Shown here: positions 26,886 to 35,520 of the stretch, piece by piece | Layout: every line of letters begins with the position of its first letter | Position numbering within the stretch: the first letter of the stretch is position 1 | Source: Paracoccaceae bacterium | GTDB lineage: Bacteria; Pseudomonadota; Alphaproteobacteria; Rhodobacterales; Rhodobacteraceae | Length of the DNA: 64,000 nt | Assembly: GCA_020628545.1 (NCBI GenBank) | Contig: JAHDEX010000003.1 | Coordinates: 54,166 to 118,165, forward strand | Direction: 5' to 3' | The notes under the pieces: model-generated | What the model was told of the DNA's origin: nothing | What the model saw: the letters and a program-made list of their open reading frames with translations, nothing else | The model's database searches: none | Program-made: the position numbers and the translations under genes

Positions 26886-28913
26886 ATGACCAACCCCCTG
26901 CTGTCTGACTGGACTACACCGTTCGGCTTGCCACCCTTTGATCAAATCTCGGATGATGATTATGCGCCCGCCGTTGATGCGGCGCTAGAAAATGCCCGCG
27001 CCGCCTTTGCGGCGATTGCCCAAAGCACTGAGGATCCGACTTTCGACAACACGATCCTTGCGATGGAACTCGCCGAACTTGAGCTCAACAAAGTGCTTGG
27101 GACGTTCTATGGCGTCGCGGGGGCTGACAGCAATCCAAAACGGGAAGATTTGCAGCGTGAGTTTGGTCCAAAGCTCAGCGCCTTCGGCTCCGAAATTATC
27201 GAAAACAAGGCACTCTTTGCGCGGGTCGAAAGTCTCTGGCAGCAACGCGACGACCTCGATTTGACGGAAGAACAGCAACGCGTGCTGATGCTCACGCGCC
27301 GCGGCTTTGTCCGGCAAGGCGCGCAGCTTGAAGGAGCCGAGGCGAAACGCCTGCGCGATGTGAAGTCGCGTCTCACAGTTTTGGGCACGGAGTTTACGCA
27401 AAATCTACTCGCAGACGAACGCGATTGGATGATGCCCCTCGCCCAGGACGACATGGCGGGACTCCCTGATTTTGTCGTCGCCACCGCCCGCGCGGCGGGC
27501 GAGGAAAAAGGCGCGGACGGACCGGTCGTCACCCTGTCCCGCTCCCTGATCGTGCCGTTCCTGCAGTTCTCCTCTCGCCGCGATTTGCGCCAGAAAGCCT
27601 ATGAGGCCTGGACCGCCCGCGGGGCCAATGGTGGCAAGACCGATAACCGCGCAATTGCTGCGGAAACCTTAAAGCTACGCGAGGAGCGTGCACAACTGCT
27701 GGGCTATGACACCTTCGCGGATTACAAGCTGGAAACCGAGATGGCGGGAACGCCGAAGGCCGTGCGCGATTTGTTGATGCAGGTCTGGGAACCCGCCAAG
27801 GCGGCCGCGAACGCGGATGCCGACTGCCTTGCTGCGATGCTGAACGCCGATGGCTTTGATGGGCCTTTGGAACCCTGGGATTGGCGATACTACAGCGAGA
27901 AACGGCGGCAGGCTGAACACGACCTCGATGAGGCCGCACTGAAACCCTACCTGCAACTCGACCGCATGATCGAAGCCTCTTTTGCCTGCGCGACCCGATT
28001 GTTTGGTCTGCAATTCCAACCGCTCGACGGCCCAACCTATCATCCTGACGTGCGTCAATGGGACGTCACCCGCGACGGGGAGCACGTGGCCGTCTTCATC
28101 GGGGATTATTTCGCACGCGGTTCCAAACGCTCAGGCGCGTGGTGCATGGCGATGCGGGCCCAGCACCGGATGGCGGGTGATGTGCGGCCGCTTGTCGTCA
28201 ACGTCTGCAACTTCGCAAAGCCGGAAGACGGCCAACCCGCCCTCCTTTCATACGACGATGCCCGCACCTTGTTCCATGAATTCGGCCATGCCCTGCACCA
28301 GATGCTATCTGACGTAACCTACGACAGCATCAGCGGCACGTCAGTGGCACGCGACTTTGTGGAATTGCCAAGCCAGCTCTACGAGCACTGGCTTGAAGTC
28401 CCCGAAGTTCTGGCCGAGTTTGCAACCCACGCAGACACCGGAGAGCCGATGCCAAAGGTCATGCTGCAACGGATGTTGGACGCAGCGACGTACGACATGG
28501 GGTTCCAGACAGTTGAATACGTCGCTTCGGCCCTTGTCGATCTCGCCTTCCACGACGGCCCGGCCCCGCAAGACCCGATGCAAAAACAGGCCGAGGTGCT
28601 TGAAGACCTTGGCATGCCCCACGCCATCCGCATGCGCCACGCGACACCGCATTTTGCGCATGTCTTTGCGGGCGATGGCTACTCCAGCGGATACTACAGC
28701 TACATGTGGTCCGAGGTCATGGACGCAGACGCCTTTGCTGCATTCGAAGAAGCAGGAGACCCCTTCGACCCCGCGCTTGCGAAAAAGCTGGAAGACACCG
28801 TCTTGTCGTCCGGCGGTTCCGTCGACGCAGCAGAGCTCTACAAAAATTTCCGCGGCCGCCTTCCGGGGGTTGATGCGCTTCTCAAAGGGCGCGGTCTCGA
28901 TCAAGCGGCATAG
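26886..28913 (+). CDS. M3 family metallopeptidase (oligopeptidase A / Dcp type)
   Basis: The 675-residue cytoplasmic zinc peptidase carries the thimet-type zinc motif TLFHEFGHALHQMLSD near residue 460 and a downstream glutamate zinc ligand region (SQLYEHWLEVPEVL). Enzymes of this type trim short peptides, including those released from signal peptides. The absence of a signal peptide fits a cytoplasmic location. The track begins 42 codons early; ATG 26886 follows AAAGGAGACTTTT and matches the family start. It is followed by a pair of hairpins. Confidence 0.93.
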   Translation: MTNPLLSDWTTPFGLPPFDQISDDDYAPAVDAALENARAAFAAIAQSTEDPTFDNTILAMELAELELNKVLGTFYGVAGADSNPKREDLQREFGPKLSAFGSEIIENKALFARVESLWQQRDDLDLTEEQQRVLMLTRRGFVRQGAQLEGAEAKRLRDVKSRLTVLGTEFTQNLLADERDWMMPLAQDDMAGLPDFVVATARAAGEEKGADGPVVTLSRSLIVPFLQFSSRRDLRQKAYEAWTARGANGGKTDNRAIAAETLKLREERAQLLGYDTFADYKLETEMAGTPKAVRDLLMQVWEPAKAAANADADCLAAMLNADGFDGPLEPWDWRYYSEKRRQAEHDLDEAALKPYLQLDRMIEASFACATRLFGLQFQPLDGPTYHPDVRQWDVTRDGEHVAVFIGDYFARGSKRSGAWCMAMRAQHRMAGDVRPLVVNVCNFAKPEDGQPALLSYDDARTLFHEFGHALHQMLSDVTYDSISGTSVARDFVELPSQLYEHWLEVPEVLAEFATHADTGEPMPKVMLQRMLDAATYDMGFQTVEYVASALVDLAFHDGPAPQDPMQKQAEVLEDLGMPHAIRMRHATPHFAHVFAGDGYSSGYYSYMWSEVMDADAFAAFEEAGDPFDPALAKKLEDTVLSSGGSVDAAELYKNFRGRLPGVDALLKGRGLDQAA

Positions 28914-28949
28914 CTCTTTCTTCTTGCTGCAAATACCTCAGGGGGGTGA

Positions 28950-28984
28950 GGGGGACAGCGTCCCCCAATTTTCCGCAGGAAAAT
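28950..28984 (+). terminator. tandem hairpins after the M3 peptidase gene
   Basis: Two perfect 7-bp stems lie back to back: GGGGGAC-AGC-GTCCCCC (28950-28966) and ATTTTCC-GCA-GGAAAAT (28968-28984), both with 3-nt loops. The first is followed by AATTTT, so it could end transcription. The arrangement of a GC-rich and an AT-rich mini-hairpin resembles the pair at 2404-2448. Confidence 0.6.
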
Positions 28985-29051
28985 AGTGCCCCCTTGTCAG
29001 CCCGACGCAATAAGGCCAGATTGTGTGGGCGATAAAGCCAAAGAGCCATCA

Positions 29052-30590
29052 ATGCCGATCTCGATCGAGACCTTCTTTCTGGACCCCGATGCCGAGGGCA
29101 CGCTTCAGGCACGGATCCAGCAAATGGTGGCGCAGGGCATACTAACGGGTCGGTTTCGCCCGGGCGAACGTTTGCCCTCTTCGCGAAAGATGGCGCAGCA
29201 TCTGGGCGTCAGCCGGATCACGGTGACACTGGCGTATACTGAGCTTGTCGCAGATGACTACCTCACCTCGCGCGGGCGGTCCGGCTACTTCGTCTCCGAG
29301 AACGCCCCGGAACCCCCTGCCTTTCCGATGCGGCAGGCTCAGCGCAGTACGGTCGATTGGGGCCGTGTGCTTGGGCCGCGAAACACCACGCCTATTCATA
29401 TGGACAGGCCCAGCGATTGGGCGAAATACAAATACCCTTTCATTTACGGCCAAGCCGACCCGACTCTTTTTGACAGTGCCAATTGGCGGCTCTGTGCGCT
29501 GCAGGCCCTCGGCAAGCGCGACTTCAACGCAATGACGTCCGACTATTATGACGGCGATGATCCAAAACTAACCGAATTTATCGCACGTCAAATCCTCCCC
29601 CGCCGCGGCATTCTCGCCAGTCAGGACGAAGTCCTTGTGACCATGGGTGCGCAGAATGCACTATGGCTTTCGGCACAGGTGCTATTGAACGCGCGCCGCT
29701 ACGCCACGATTGAAAACCCGTGCTACCCGGCATTGCGGACTATCCTGACGCAGTCCAGCACCCGCCTGCACACGATCAACGTCGACAGGGACGGTTTGCC
29801 GCCGCACGCCATTCCCTCCGAGACAGATGTTGTTTTCACCACCCCCAGCCACCAATGTCCCACTGCCGCAACGATGCCCTTGGGGCGGCGCAAAGCCTTG
29901 CTTGCGAAAGCGGAGGAGGATGACTTTCTGATCGTCGAAGATGACTATGAGTTCGAGATGTCATTTCTCAAATCTCCTTCTCCCTCGCTCAAGTCGCTCG
30001 ATCAGAACGGTCGGGTCATTTATGTTGGGTCGTTCTCCAAATCCCTGTTTCCGGGGCTGCGCCTTGGCTACCTCGTCGGGCCAGCAGCGTTTATCCAGGA
30101 AGCCCGCGCGCTCCGCGCCTCCGTCCTGCGACATGCCCCCGGCCAGATGCAACGGACGGTTGCTTACTATCTGTCACTTGGTCATTACGATGCCCTCGTC
30201 CGCCGGATGTCGCGTGCGTATCACAGCCGTCGCACAGCAATTGATGCAGCCATCGCTGATCACGGCCTCGCGGTTGCGGGTCAGGGCACGCTAGGGGGCA
30301 GTGCGGTCTGGATGGCTGCGCCAAAAGCGATTGATACGACAGAGCTCGCCCATCGATTGCGGGCTGCAGGCGTTCTGATTGAGCCGGGGCAGGCCTTTTT
30401 CGCGGACGCCACGCCACCACAACACTATTACCGTCTTGCGTACTCATCGATCCCTGTTGAGCGTATCCCAACAGGGATTGCGCTGATCGCTAAGGCGATT
30501 GCACAACATGCCCAAGCGCAGCGGTCAGTGAACAGTCCTAGTCAGAGCCCTGAGAATCTGTTAGGAGGATGCAGGGAAAATGAGACGTGA
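29052..30590 (+). CDS. tauR: MocR-family GntR/aminotransferase regulator, TauR-like
   Basis: The 512-residue regulator has an N-terminal GntR winged helix (ERLPSSRKMAQHLGVSRITVTLAYTELVADDYLTSRGRSGYF, about residues 38-80) fused to a class-I aminotransferase fold; the PLP lysine is in VGSFSKSLFPGLRLGYLVGP. In Rhodobacter capsulatus TauR, of this architecture, activates taurine catabolism. Here the regulator lies directly upstream of xsc in the same direction, and a CTGGACCTAA site lies between them. The name is inferred from context. The track's GTG 28986 is replaced by ATG 29052, where the conserved N-terminus begins. Confidence 0.85.
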   Translation: MPISIETFFLDPDAEGTLQARIQQMVAQGILTGRFRPGERLPSSRKMAQHLGVSRITVTLAYTELVADDYLTSRGRSGYFVSENAPEPPAFPMRQAQRSTVDWGRVLGPRNTTPIHMDRPSDWAKYKYPFIYGQADPTLFDSANWRLCALQALGKRDFNAMTSDYYDGDDPKLTEFIARQILPRRGILASQDEVLVTMGAQNALWLSAQVLLNARRYATIENPCYPALRTILTQSSTRLHTINVDRDGLPPHAIPSETDVVFTTPSHQCPTAATMPLGRRKALLAKAEEDDFLIVEDDYEFEMSFLKSPSPSLKSLDQNGRVIYVGSFSKSLFPGLRLGYLVGPAAFIQEARALRASVLRHAPGQMQRTVAYYLSLGHYDALVRRMSRAYHSRRTAIDAAIADHGLAVAGQGTLGGSAVWMAAPKAIDTTELAHRLRAAGVLIEPGQAFFADATPPQHYYRLAYSSIPVERIPTGIALIAKAIAQHAQAQRSVNSPSQSPENLLGGCRENET

Positions 30591-30624
30591 AGTCTCAAAA
30601 AAATTCACCGTGGCGCTAACATGG

Positions 30625-30656
30625 TGGTTCAACTGGACCTAACACCAGTTCTACCA
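30625..30656 (+). promoter_or_regulatory. inverted repeat with TauR-like half-site upstream of xsc
   Basis: TGGTTCAACTGG and CCAGTTCTACCA pair at 10 of 12 positions around ACCTAACA. The left arm runs into CTGGACCTAA (30633-30642), which agrees with the CTGGACYTAA repeat I recall for TauR of Rhodobacter capsulatus. It lies about 75-105 bp before the xsc start, a suitable place for an activator. Confidence 0.55.
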
Positions 30657-30729
30657 AATATTTAGTGTCACCGCATCTTATTCGCCCATCTTGCGGCGCG
30701 CTGCATCACTTGTCTGGAGGGACCATCCG

Positions 30730-32502
30730 ATGAAAATGACCACAGAAGAAGCCTTTGTCAAAACACTGCAACGACATGGCATCCGTCATGCCTTCGGGAT
30801 CATCGGATCGGCTATGATGCCTATTTCCGATATTTTCCCTGCTGCGGGCATCAAATTCTGGGACTGCGCACACGAAGGATCCGCAGGCTTCATGTCTGAC
30901 GGCTACACACGCGCCACCGGCGAAATGTCGATGATGATCGCGCAAAACGGCCCCGGAATCACAAACTTCGTCACCGCTGTGAAAACAGCTTACTGGAACC
31001 ACACACCGGTTCTGCTGGTCACACCACAGGCGGCCAACAAGACCATCGGTCAGGGTGGCTTCCAGGAAATGGAACAGATGAACCTATTCAAAGACTGTGT
31101 GGCCTACCAGGAAGAGGTTCGCGACCCATCCCGCATCTGCGAGGTACTGGCCCGCGTGATCTCTAAAGCGCACCGCTTGTCCGGCCCAGCGCAAATCAAC
31201 ATCCCGCGCGACTTCTGGACCCAGGTTGTCGACATCGAGATCCCCGATCCGATTTCGTTTGAAGCTTCCCCTGGTGGCGAGAACTCCGTCGCTGCTGCTG
31301 CTGCGTTGCTCTCTGAAGCGAAGTTCCCAGTGATCTTAAACGGCGCTGGTGTTGTCCTCTCCGAGGGCGGCATCGAAGCTTCCAAGGCTTTGGCCGAGGC
31401 CCTCGACGCGCCTGTCTGCGTTGGTTACCAGCACAACGACGCCTTCCCAGGCTCTCACCCGCTGTTTGCCGGCCCCCTCGGCTACAACGGCTCCAAGGCT
31501 GGGATGGAACTGATCAACAAAGCCGACGTCGTTCTGGCCCTCGGCACACGTCTGAACCCATTCTCCACCCTGCCCGGCTACGGCATCGACTACTGGCCGA
31601 CAGACGCGAAGGTCATTCAGGTTGACATCAATCCTGACCGCATCGGTCTGACCAAGAAGGTCTCGGTGGGCATCGTGGGTGATGCGGCCAAAGTGGCAAA
31701 AGGCATCACTGCCAACCTCGCTGACGGTGCCGGTGACGCAGGCCGCGATGAGCGGAAAGCGATGATCGCCGACACCAAGTCGAAGTGGAAGCAAGAGCTG
31801 TCCTCGATGGACCACGAGCAGGACGATCCGGGCACCACATGGAATGAGCGTGCCCGTGCTGCCAAGCCTGACTGGATGTCCCCACGCATGGCATGGCGCG
31901 CGATCCAAGCCGCACTGCCACGTGAAGCGATCATCTCGTCAGACATCGGCAACAACTGCGCGATCGGCAATGCCTATCCGGACTTTGACGAAGGCCGCAA
32001 ATACCTGGCACCTGGCCTCTTTGGTCCATGTGGTTACGGCCTGCCGTCCATCGTGGGCGCGAAGATTGGCTGCCCAGACGTGCCAGTTGTCGGTTTCGCC
32101 GGTGACGGCGCCTTCGGCATTGCCGTGAACGAGTTGACGGCCATCGGCCGCGGCGACTGGCCCGCGATCACGCAGATTGTCTTCCGCAACTACCAGTGGG
32201 GTGCCGAAAAGCGGAACTCCACCCTGTGGTTTGACGACAATTTCGTGGGCACAGAGCTCGACACGGAAGTGTCTTATGCTGGCATCGCAAAGGCCTGCGG
32301 CCTTGAAGGCGTTGCGGTCCGCACCATGGACGAGCTGACCGACGTTCTTAACAGGGCGATCAAAGATCAGATGGAAAACAACAAAACCACGCTGATCGAA
32401 GTCATGCTGAACCAGGAACTGGGCGAGCCGTTCCGCCGCGACGCGATGAAGAAACCAGTCCGCGTTGCAGGTATTGATGCAGCCGATATGGCGGCGGAGT
32501 AA
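30730..32502 (+). CDS. xsc: sulfoacetaldehyde acetyltransferase
   Basis: Xsc is a thiamine-diphosphate enzyme that converts sulfoacetaldehyde and phosphate to acetyl phosphate and sulfite, the carbon-sulfur cleavage step of taurine and isethionate breakdown. The 590-residue length is that of known Xsc. Visible blocks are the N-terminal FGIIGSAMMPISDIFPAAGI, IAQNGPGITNFVTAV, and the ThDP-binding GDGAFGIAVNELTAIGRGDW ... NYQWGAEK. ATG 30730 follows a GGAGGGACC ribosome site, 13 codons inside the track ORF. A terminator-like hairpin follows, so xsc may be transcribed more strongly than the genes after it. Confidence 0.95.
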   Translation: MKMTTEEAFVKTLQRHGIRHAFGIIGSAMMPISDIFPAAGIKFWDCAHEGSAGFMSDGYTRATGEMSMMIAQNGPGITNFVTAVKTAYWNHTPVLLVTPQAANKTIGQGGFQEMEQMNLFKDCVAYQEEVRDPSRICEVLARVISKAHRLSGPAQINIPRDFWTQVVDIEIPDPISFEASPGGENSVAAAAALLSEAKFPVILNGAGVVLSEGGIEASKALAEALDAPVCVGYQHNDAFPGSHPLFAGPLGYNGSKAGMELINKADVVLALGTRLNPFSTLPGYGIDYWPTDAKVIQVDINPDRIGLTKKVSVGIVGDAAKVAKGITANLADGAGDAGRDERKAMIADTKSKWKQELSSMDHEQDDPGTTWNERARAAKPDWMSPRMAWRAIQAALPREAIISSDIGNNCAIGNAYPDFDEGRKYLAPGLFGPCGYGLPSIVGAKIGCPDVPVVGFAGDGAFGIAVNELTAIGRGDWPAITQIVFRNYQWGAEKRNSTLWFDDNFVGTELDTEVSYAGIAKACGLEGVAVRTMDELTDVLNRAIKDQMENNKTTLIEVMLNQELGEPFRRDAMKKPVRVAGIDAADMAAE

Positions 32503-32599
32503 GGCGATCTCAGCGGTCGCAATCAGTCACCTTTGGCAGGGCCCAGGCGGCGCGCGCGTTTGCCGCGTGCCCCAATCACGACCGCCACAGAAAGACAAC

Positions 32600-32634
32600 G
32601 CTCTGCCCGCGTCACGCGCGGGTAGAGCCGTTTT
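32600..32634 (+). terminator. terminator or attenuator after xsc
   Basis: GCTCTGCCCGCG (32600-32611) pairs with CGCGGGTAGAGC (32617-32628) through 12 positions with one G-T pair and a 5-nt loop, followed by CGTTTTAA. It sits about 100 bp after xsc and 125 bp before pta, so it could set the ratio of xsc to the downstream genes. Confidence 0.65.
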
Positions 32635-32757
32635 AACTCGTAATGCCGCAAACCTTACGCACCTCGGTCATCGTGCATCTGCGTCAACTTTTTGCATTTA
32701 CCCTCCCGCAAACCCGATCATTGTGGGGCATATCGAAGTGAGCCGGGGGATATTCTT

Positions 32758-33693
32758 ATGACATCCATTTTCGTTTCCGAGCGGGAGGCTGTCTGCCCGC
32801 CTAACCTGATAAAACTCGCACAAGGTTTTGCCGCACCCCGCGTCGCGATCGCGCGGGCGAGCGCACCGCTGCCGATGGAGGCCGCTGAAGACGCAACCAA
32901 GGCTGGTATCATGACCCCGGTCTTCGTGGGTGAAGCCGATGTGATCCGCGCTGAAGCGGACAAGCTTGATTGGGATATCTCCGGCTACGCCCTGCACGAC
33001 ACGACCGGCGAGGAAGAAGCGGGCATGACCGCCGCGCGCCTGTGCGGCGAGGGTGAGGCCGATGTGCTGATGAAAGGTCAACTGCACACGGACGTCTTCA
33101 TGAAATCCGCCGTCAGCCGTGACAACGGCCTGCGAACCGGCAAGCGTTTTGTCCATATCTTCCACATCAGCCATCCCGACGGTGGCAAACCGATCCTGAT
33201 TTCTGATGCTGCTGTGAACGTGTCGCCAAATCTTGAAACCCGCCAAAACGCCATGGAAGAGGTTGTCGACCTGCTGCAGCGTCTGGGCACAGAGCGCCCT
33301 AAACTCGCGATCTTGTCCGCGACCGAAAGCCCCATCCCTTCAGTCCCATCGTCTATGGATGGCCAAGCGCTCGCTAATTGGGCGAAAGAGAACTTGAAGG
33401 ACGCGGACGTCTCCGGCCCCCTCGCCCTCGACCTGATCCTGTCGAGCAAAGCGGCGGCGACCAAAGGCCTAGGCGATGATCCGGTGGCAGGGGATGCCGA
33501 CGGGATCATCGTTCCCGATATCGTTTCGGGCAACGCGCTGTTCAAAGCCATGGTCTATCTGTCCGGCGGCTGTGCAGCTGGGATCGTCAGCGGCGCCAAG
33601 GTACCAATCCTGCTGACCTCCCGCGCAGACCCTGCCGCAGCCCGCATGGCATCCGCTGCATTGGCAGCAATACGGTGCGGTTTGCCAAAATGA
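32758..33693 (+). CDS. pta: phosphate acetyltransferase (PTA/PTB family)
   Basis: The 311-residue protein belongs to the phosphate acetyl/butyryltransferase family, here of the short single-domain form. It turns the acetyl phosphate made by Xsc into acetyl-CoA. Visible blocks are VLMKGQLHTDVFMKSAV, HIFHISHPDGGKPILISDAAVNVSPNL and DGIIVPDIVSGNALFKAMVYLSG. ATG 32758 follows GCCGGGGGA; the track start is 22 codons upstream. It overlaps ackA by ATGA. The short form is the one commonly linked to xsc. Confidence 0.9.
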   Translation: MTSIFVSEREAVCPPNLIKLAQGFAAPRVAIARASAPLPMEAAEDATKAGIMTPVFVGEADVIRAEADKLDWDISGYALHDTTGEEEAGMTAARLCGEGEADVLMKGQLHTDVFMKSAVSRDNGLRTGKRFVHIFHISHPDGGKPILISDAAVNVSPNLETRQNAMEEVVDLLQRLGTERPKLAILSATESPIPSVPSSMDGQALANWAKENLKDADVSGPLALDLILSSKAAATKGLGDDPVAGDADGIIVPDIVSGNALFKAMVYLSGGCAAGIVSGAKVPILLTSRADPAAARMASAALAAIRCGLPK

Positions 33694-34751
33694 TCCTTGT
33701 GCTGAACGCAGGCTCGTCATCTTTGAAGGTCGAGGTTTTAGATCGGCAGTTGACTTCTGTGCTTAGCGGATCTGTGACCGAAATCGGTGCTGACGGGACG
33801 TTGCGGTTGGGTGACGAGCGCTCCCCAATCTCAGCGACACATCACGCCGCTGCACTCGGCGCGATGCTTGCGGCGCTCGAAGGCAAAGGCATTAGACCAG
33901 ATAATTTAGAAGCTGCAGCGCACCGCGTCGTCCATGGCGGTACCATCCTGACCCGACCGGCCAAGGTCACGCCGCAAGTGATCACCGCGATTGAGGCCTG
34001 CATCCCGCTCGCCCCGCTGCACAACCCCAACAACCTCGCGGCTATATTGGCGTTGCAAGAAACCGCACCCGACTTGCCGCAATACTGCTCTTTCGGGACT
34101 GCGTTTCATGCGACAAATCCCGACGTTGCAACGCGCTATGCCATTGCGCAGACCCAACACGACGCAGGTATCCGCCGCTATGGTTTCCACGGTCTGAGCT
34201 ACGCGAACATGGTTGCGGAGTTTGGCGACACACTGCCGTCCCGCTTACTGGCACTGCACCTTGGCAACGGCGCATCGCTCTGCGCAATCAAAGACGGCAA
34301 ATCCATTGCCACATCAATGGGCTATTCGCCGCTTTCTGGCCTGACCATGGGCACCCGGTCCGGTGACATCGACGGCGCCGCAGTTCTCCGAATGTCTACC
34401 GCACTCGGCGAAGACGAAACGGACCGGATGCTGAACAAAAACTCCGGCCTCAAGGCACTCGCGGGCGACAGCAATATGAAAACGCTGTTGGACCGAGACG
34501 ACAGTGCCGCCAAATTCGCTGTCGAGCATTTCTGCTACTGGGCCGCACGCCATGCAGGTTCCGCCATTGTTGCGATGGGCGGGGTTGATGCTGTCGCCTT
34601 TACGGGTGGTATCGGTGAAAACGCGGCTCCTGTGCGCGACCGGATCATGGCGCACCTCGCTTGTTTCGGCTCGCCCGATGTTCACGTCATCGCGGCAGAC
34701 GAAGAAAAACAAATCGCCCGCGACGCGCTCTCTATAATGGAGGCCGCATGA
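33690..34751 (+). CDS. ackA: acetate/propionate family kinase with altered active site
   Basis: The 353-residue protein has acetate kinase motifs: LVLNAGSSSLKVEVLD at the start, HRVVHGG, LHNPNN, YGFHGLS, LHLGNGAS, MGTRSGDID and FTGGIGENAA. In most acetate kinases the catalytic aspartate is in F-D-T-A-F-H; here the motif reads FGTAFH with GGG coding Gly136. It is also shorter than the usual 390-400 residues. The position between pta and tauE, with ATGA overlaps at both ends, implies a role in acetyl phosphate to acetate and ATP conversion. Activity may be reduced or different. Confidence 0.85.
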   Translation: MILVLNAGSSSLKVEVLDRQLTSVLSGSVTEIGADGTLRLGDERSPISATHHAAALGAMLAALEGKGIRPDNLEAAAHRVVHGGTILTRPAKVTPQVITAIEACIPLAPLHNPNNLAAILALQETAPDLPQYCSFGTAFHATNPDVATRYAIAQTQHDAGIRRYGFHGLSYANMVAEFGDTLPSRLLALHLGNGASLCAIKDGKSIATSMGYSPLSGLTMGTRSGDIDGAAVLRMSTALGEDETDRMLNKNSGLKALAGDSNMKTLLDRDDSAAKFAVEHFCYWAARHAGSAIVAMGGVDAVAFTGGIGENAAPVRDRIMAHLACFGSPDVHVIAADEEKQIARDALSIMEAA

Positions 34752-35509
34752 TTTGGCTCACCGATATCACGAGCCTGACAGCATCCGAATTCTGGATCGT
34801 CACGGCCATTGTTTTCCTGGCCGGTCTTGTGCGTGGCTTTTCTGGTTTTGCACTGTCGGCGCTCATAATGGCGACCGCCGTTGTCATCCTGCCGCCCGTC
34901 GAGCTGATTCCAATGCTTTGGTGGCTCGAGATGTCGGCATCGCTTCTCATGATCAAGGAAGGTTTCCAAGACGCCGACCGCCCAACGACATATGGCCTTG
35001 TTATCGGCAATACGGTTGGCTGGCCGATTGGTTTGTGGCTCACGGTTTCACTCGACGTGGCTATGTCCAAAATAGTCGCACTCACCATCATCGTGGTTCT
35101 GGCCGCCAGCCAACTTGCAAAAGTCCGCCTTGGATTCCTCGCGTCCAAACCCGGCCTCTACGGCACCGGGATTGTTGCAGGCATTGTCAGCGGTCTCGCC
35201 CACGTGGGCGGCATGGTCGTTGCCTTCTATGTTTTGGCCAGCAACGCACCTGCACGCTCCATGCGCGGCTCGCTGGTGCTTTACCTATTCCTCGGCTCAC
35301 TTGTCTCACTCTTCATCCAACTTGCGTTTGGCGTCATGGATATGTCCGGCGTCGCGCGCGGGCTGGTCTTTGCAATCCCTACGATGATCGGGGTCTTCTT
35401 GGGGCAAAAGCTCTTCATTGAACGCCTCGCCCCTTATTACCGCCCCTTCTGCCTGACGCTGCTGTGCGTTTTGGCCAGTGCGGGTCTCATCCGCACTGCT
35501 GTTTCGTGA
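34748..35509 (+). CDS. tauE: TauE/SafE family exporter, probable sulfite exporter
   Basis: The 253-residue membrane protein has about eight hydrophobic segments and the family signature GLVRGFSGFALSALIMATAVVILPP near the start with a second repeat GIVAGIVSGLAHVGGMVVAFY. TauE proteins export sulfite or related sulfur anions released by Xsc. It starts at ATG 34748, overlapping the ackA stop; the track start 29 codons upstream lies inside ackA. soeA begins 11 bp after its stop. Sulfite may therefore be either exported here or oxidised by SoeABC. Confidence 0.88.
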   Translation: MIWLTDITSLTASEFWIVTAIVFLAGLVRGFSGFALSALIMATAVVILPPVELIPMLWWLEMSASLLMIKEGFQDADRPTTYGLVIGNTVGWPIGLWLTVSLDVAMSKIVALTIIVVLAASQLAKVRLGFLASKPGLYGTGIVAGIVSGLAHVGGMVVAFYVLASNAPARSMRGSLVLYLFLGSLVSLFIQLAFGVMDMSGVARGLVFAIPTMIGVFLGQKLFIERLAPYYRPFCLTLLCVLASAGLIRTAVS

Positions 35510-35520
35510 AAGGACAGATG

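Noticed and set aside
30580-30642. A 20-codon ORF (MRREVSKKFTVALTWWFNWT) after an AGGAGG sequence, between the regulator and xsc, rich in Trp and resembling a leader peptide.
   Set aside because: It overlaps the end of the regulator gene and its Trp codons come from the TGGTTCAACTGG operator arm. The AGGAGG is regulator coding sequence and is 11 bases from the ATG. Taurine genes have no reason for a Trp leader, so chance is the simpler reading.
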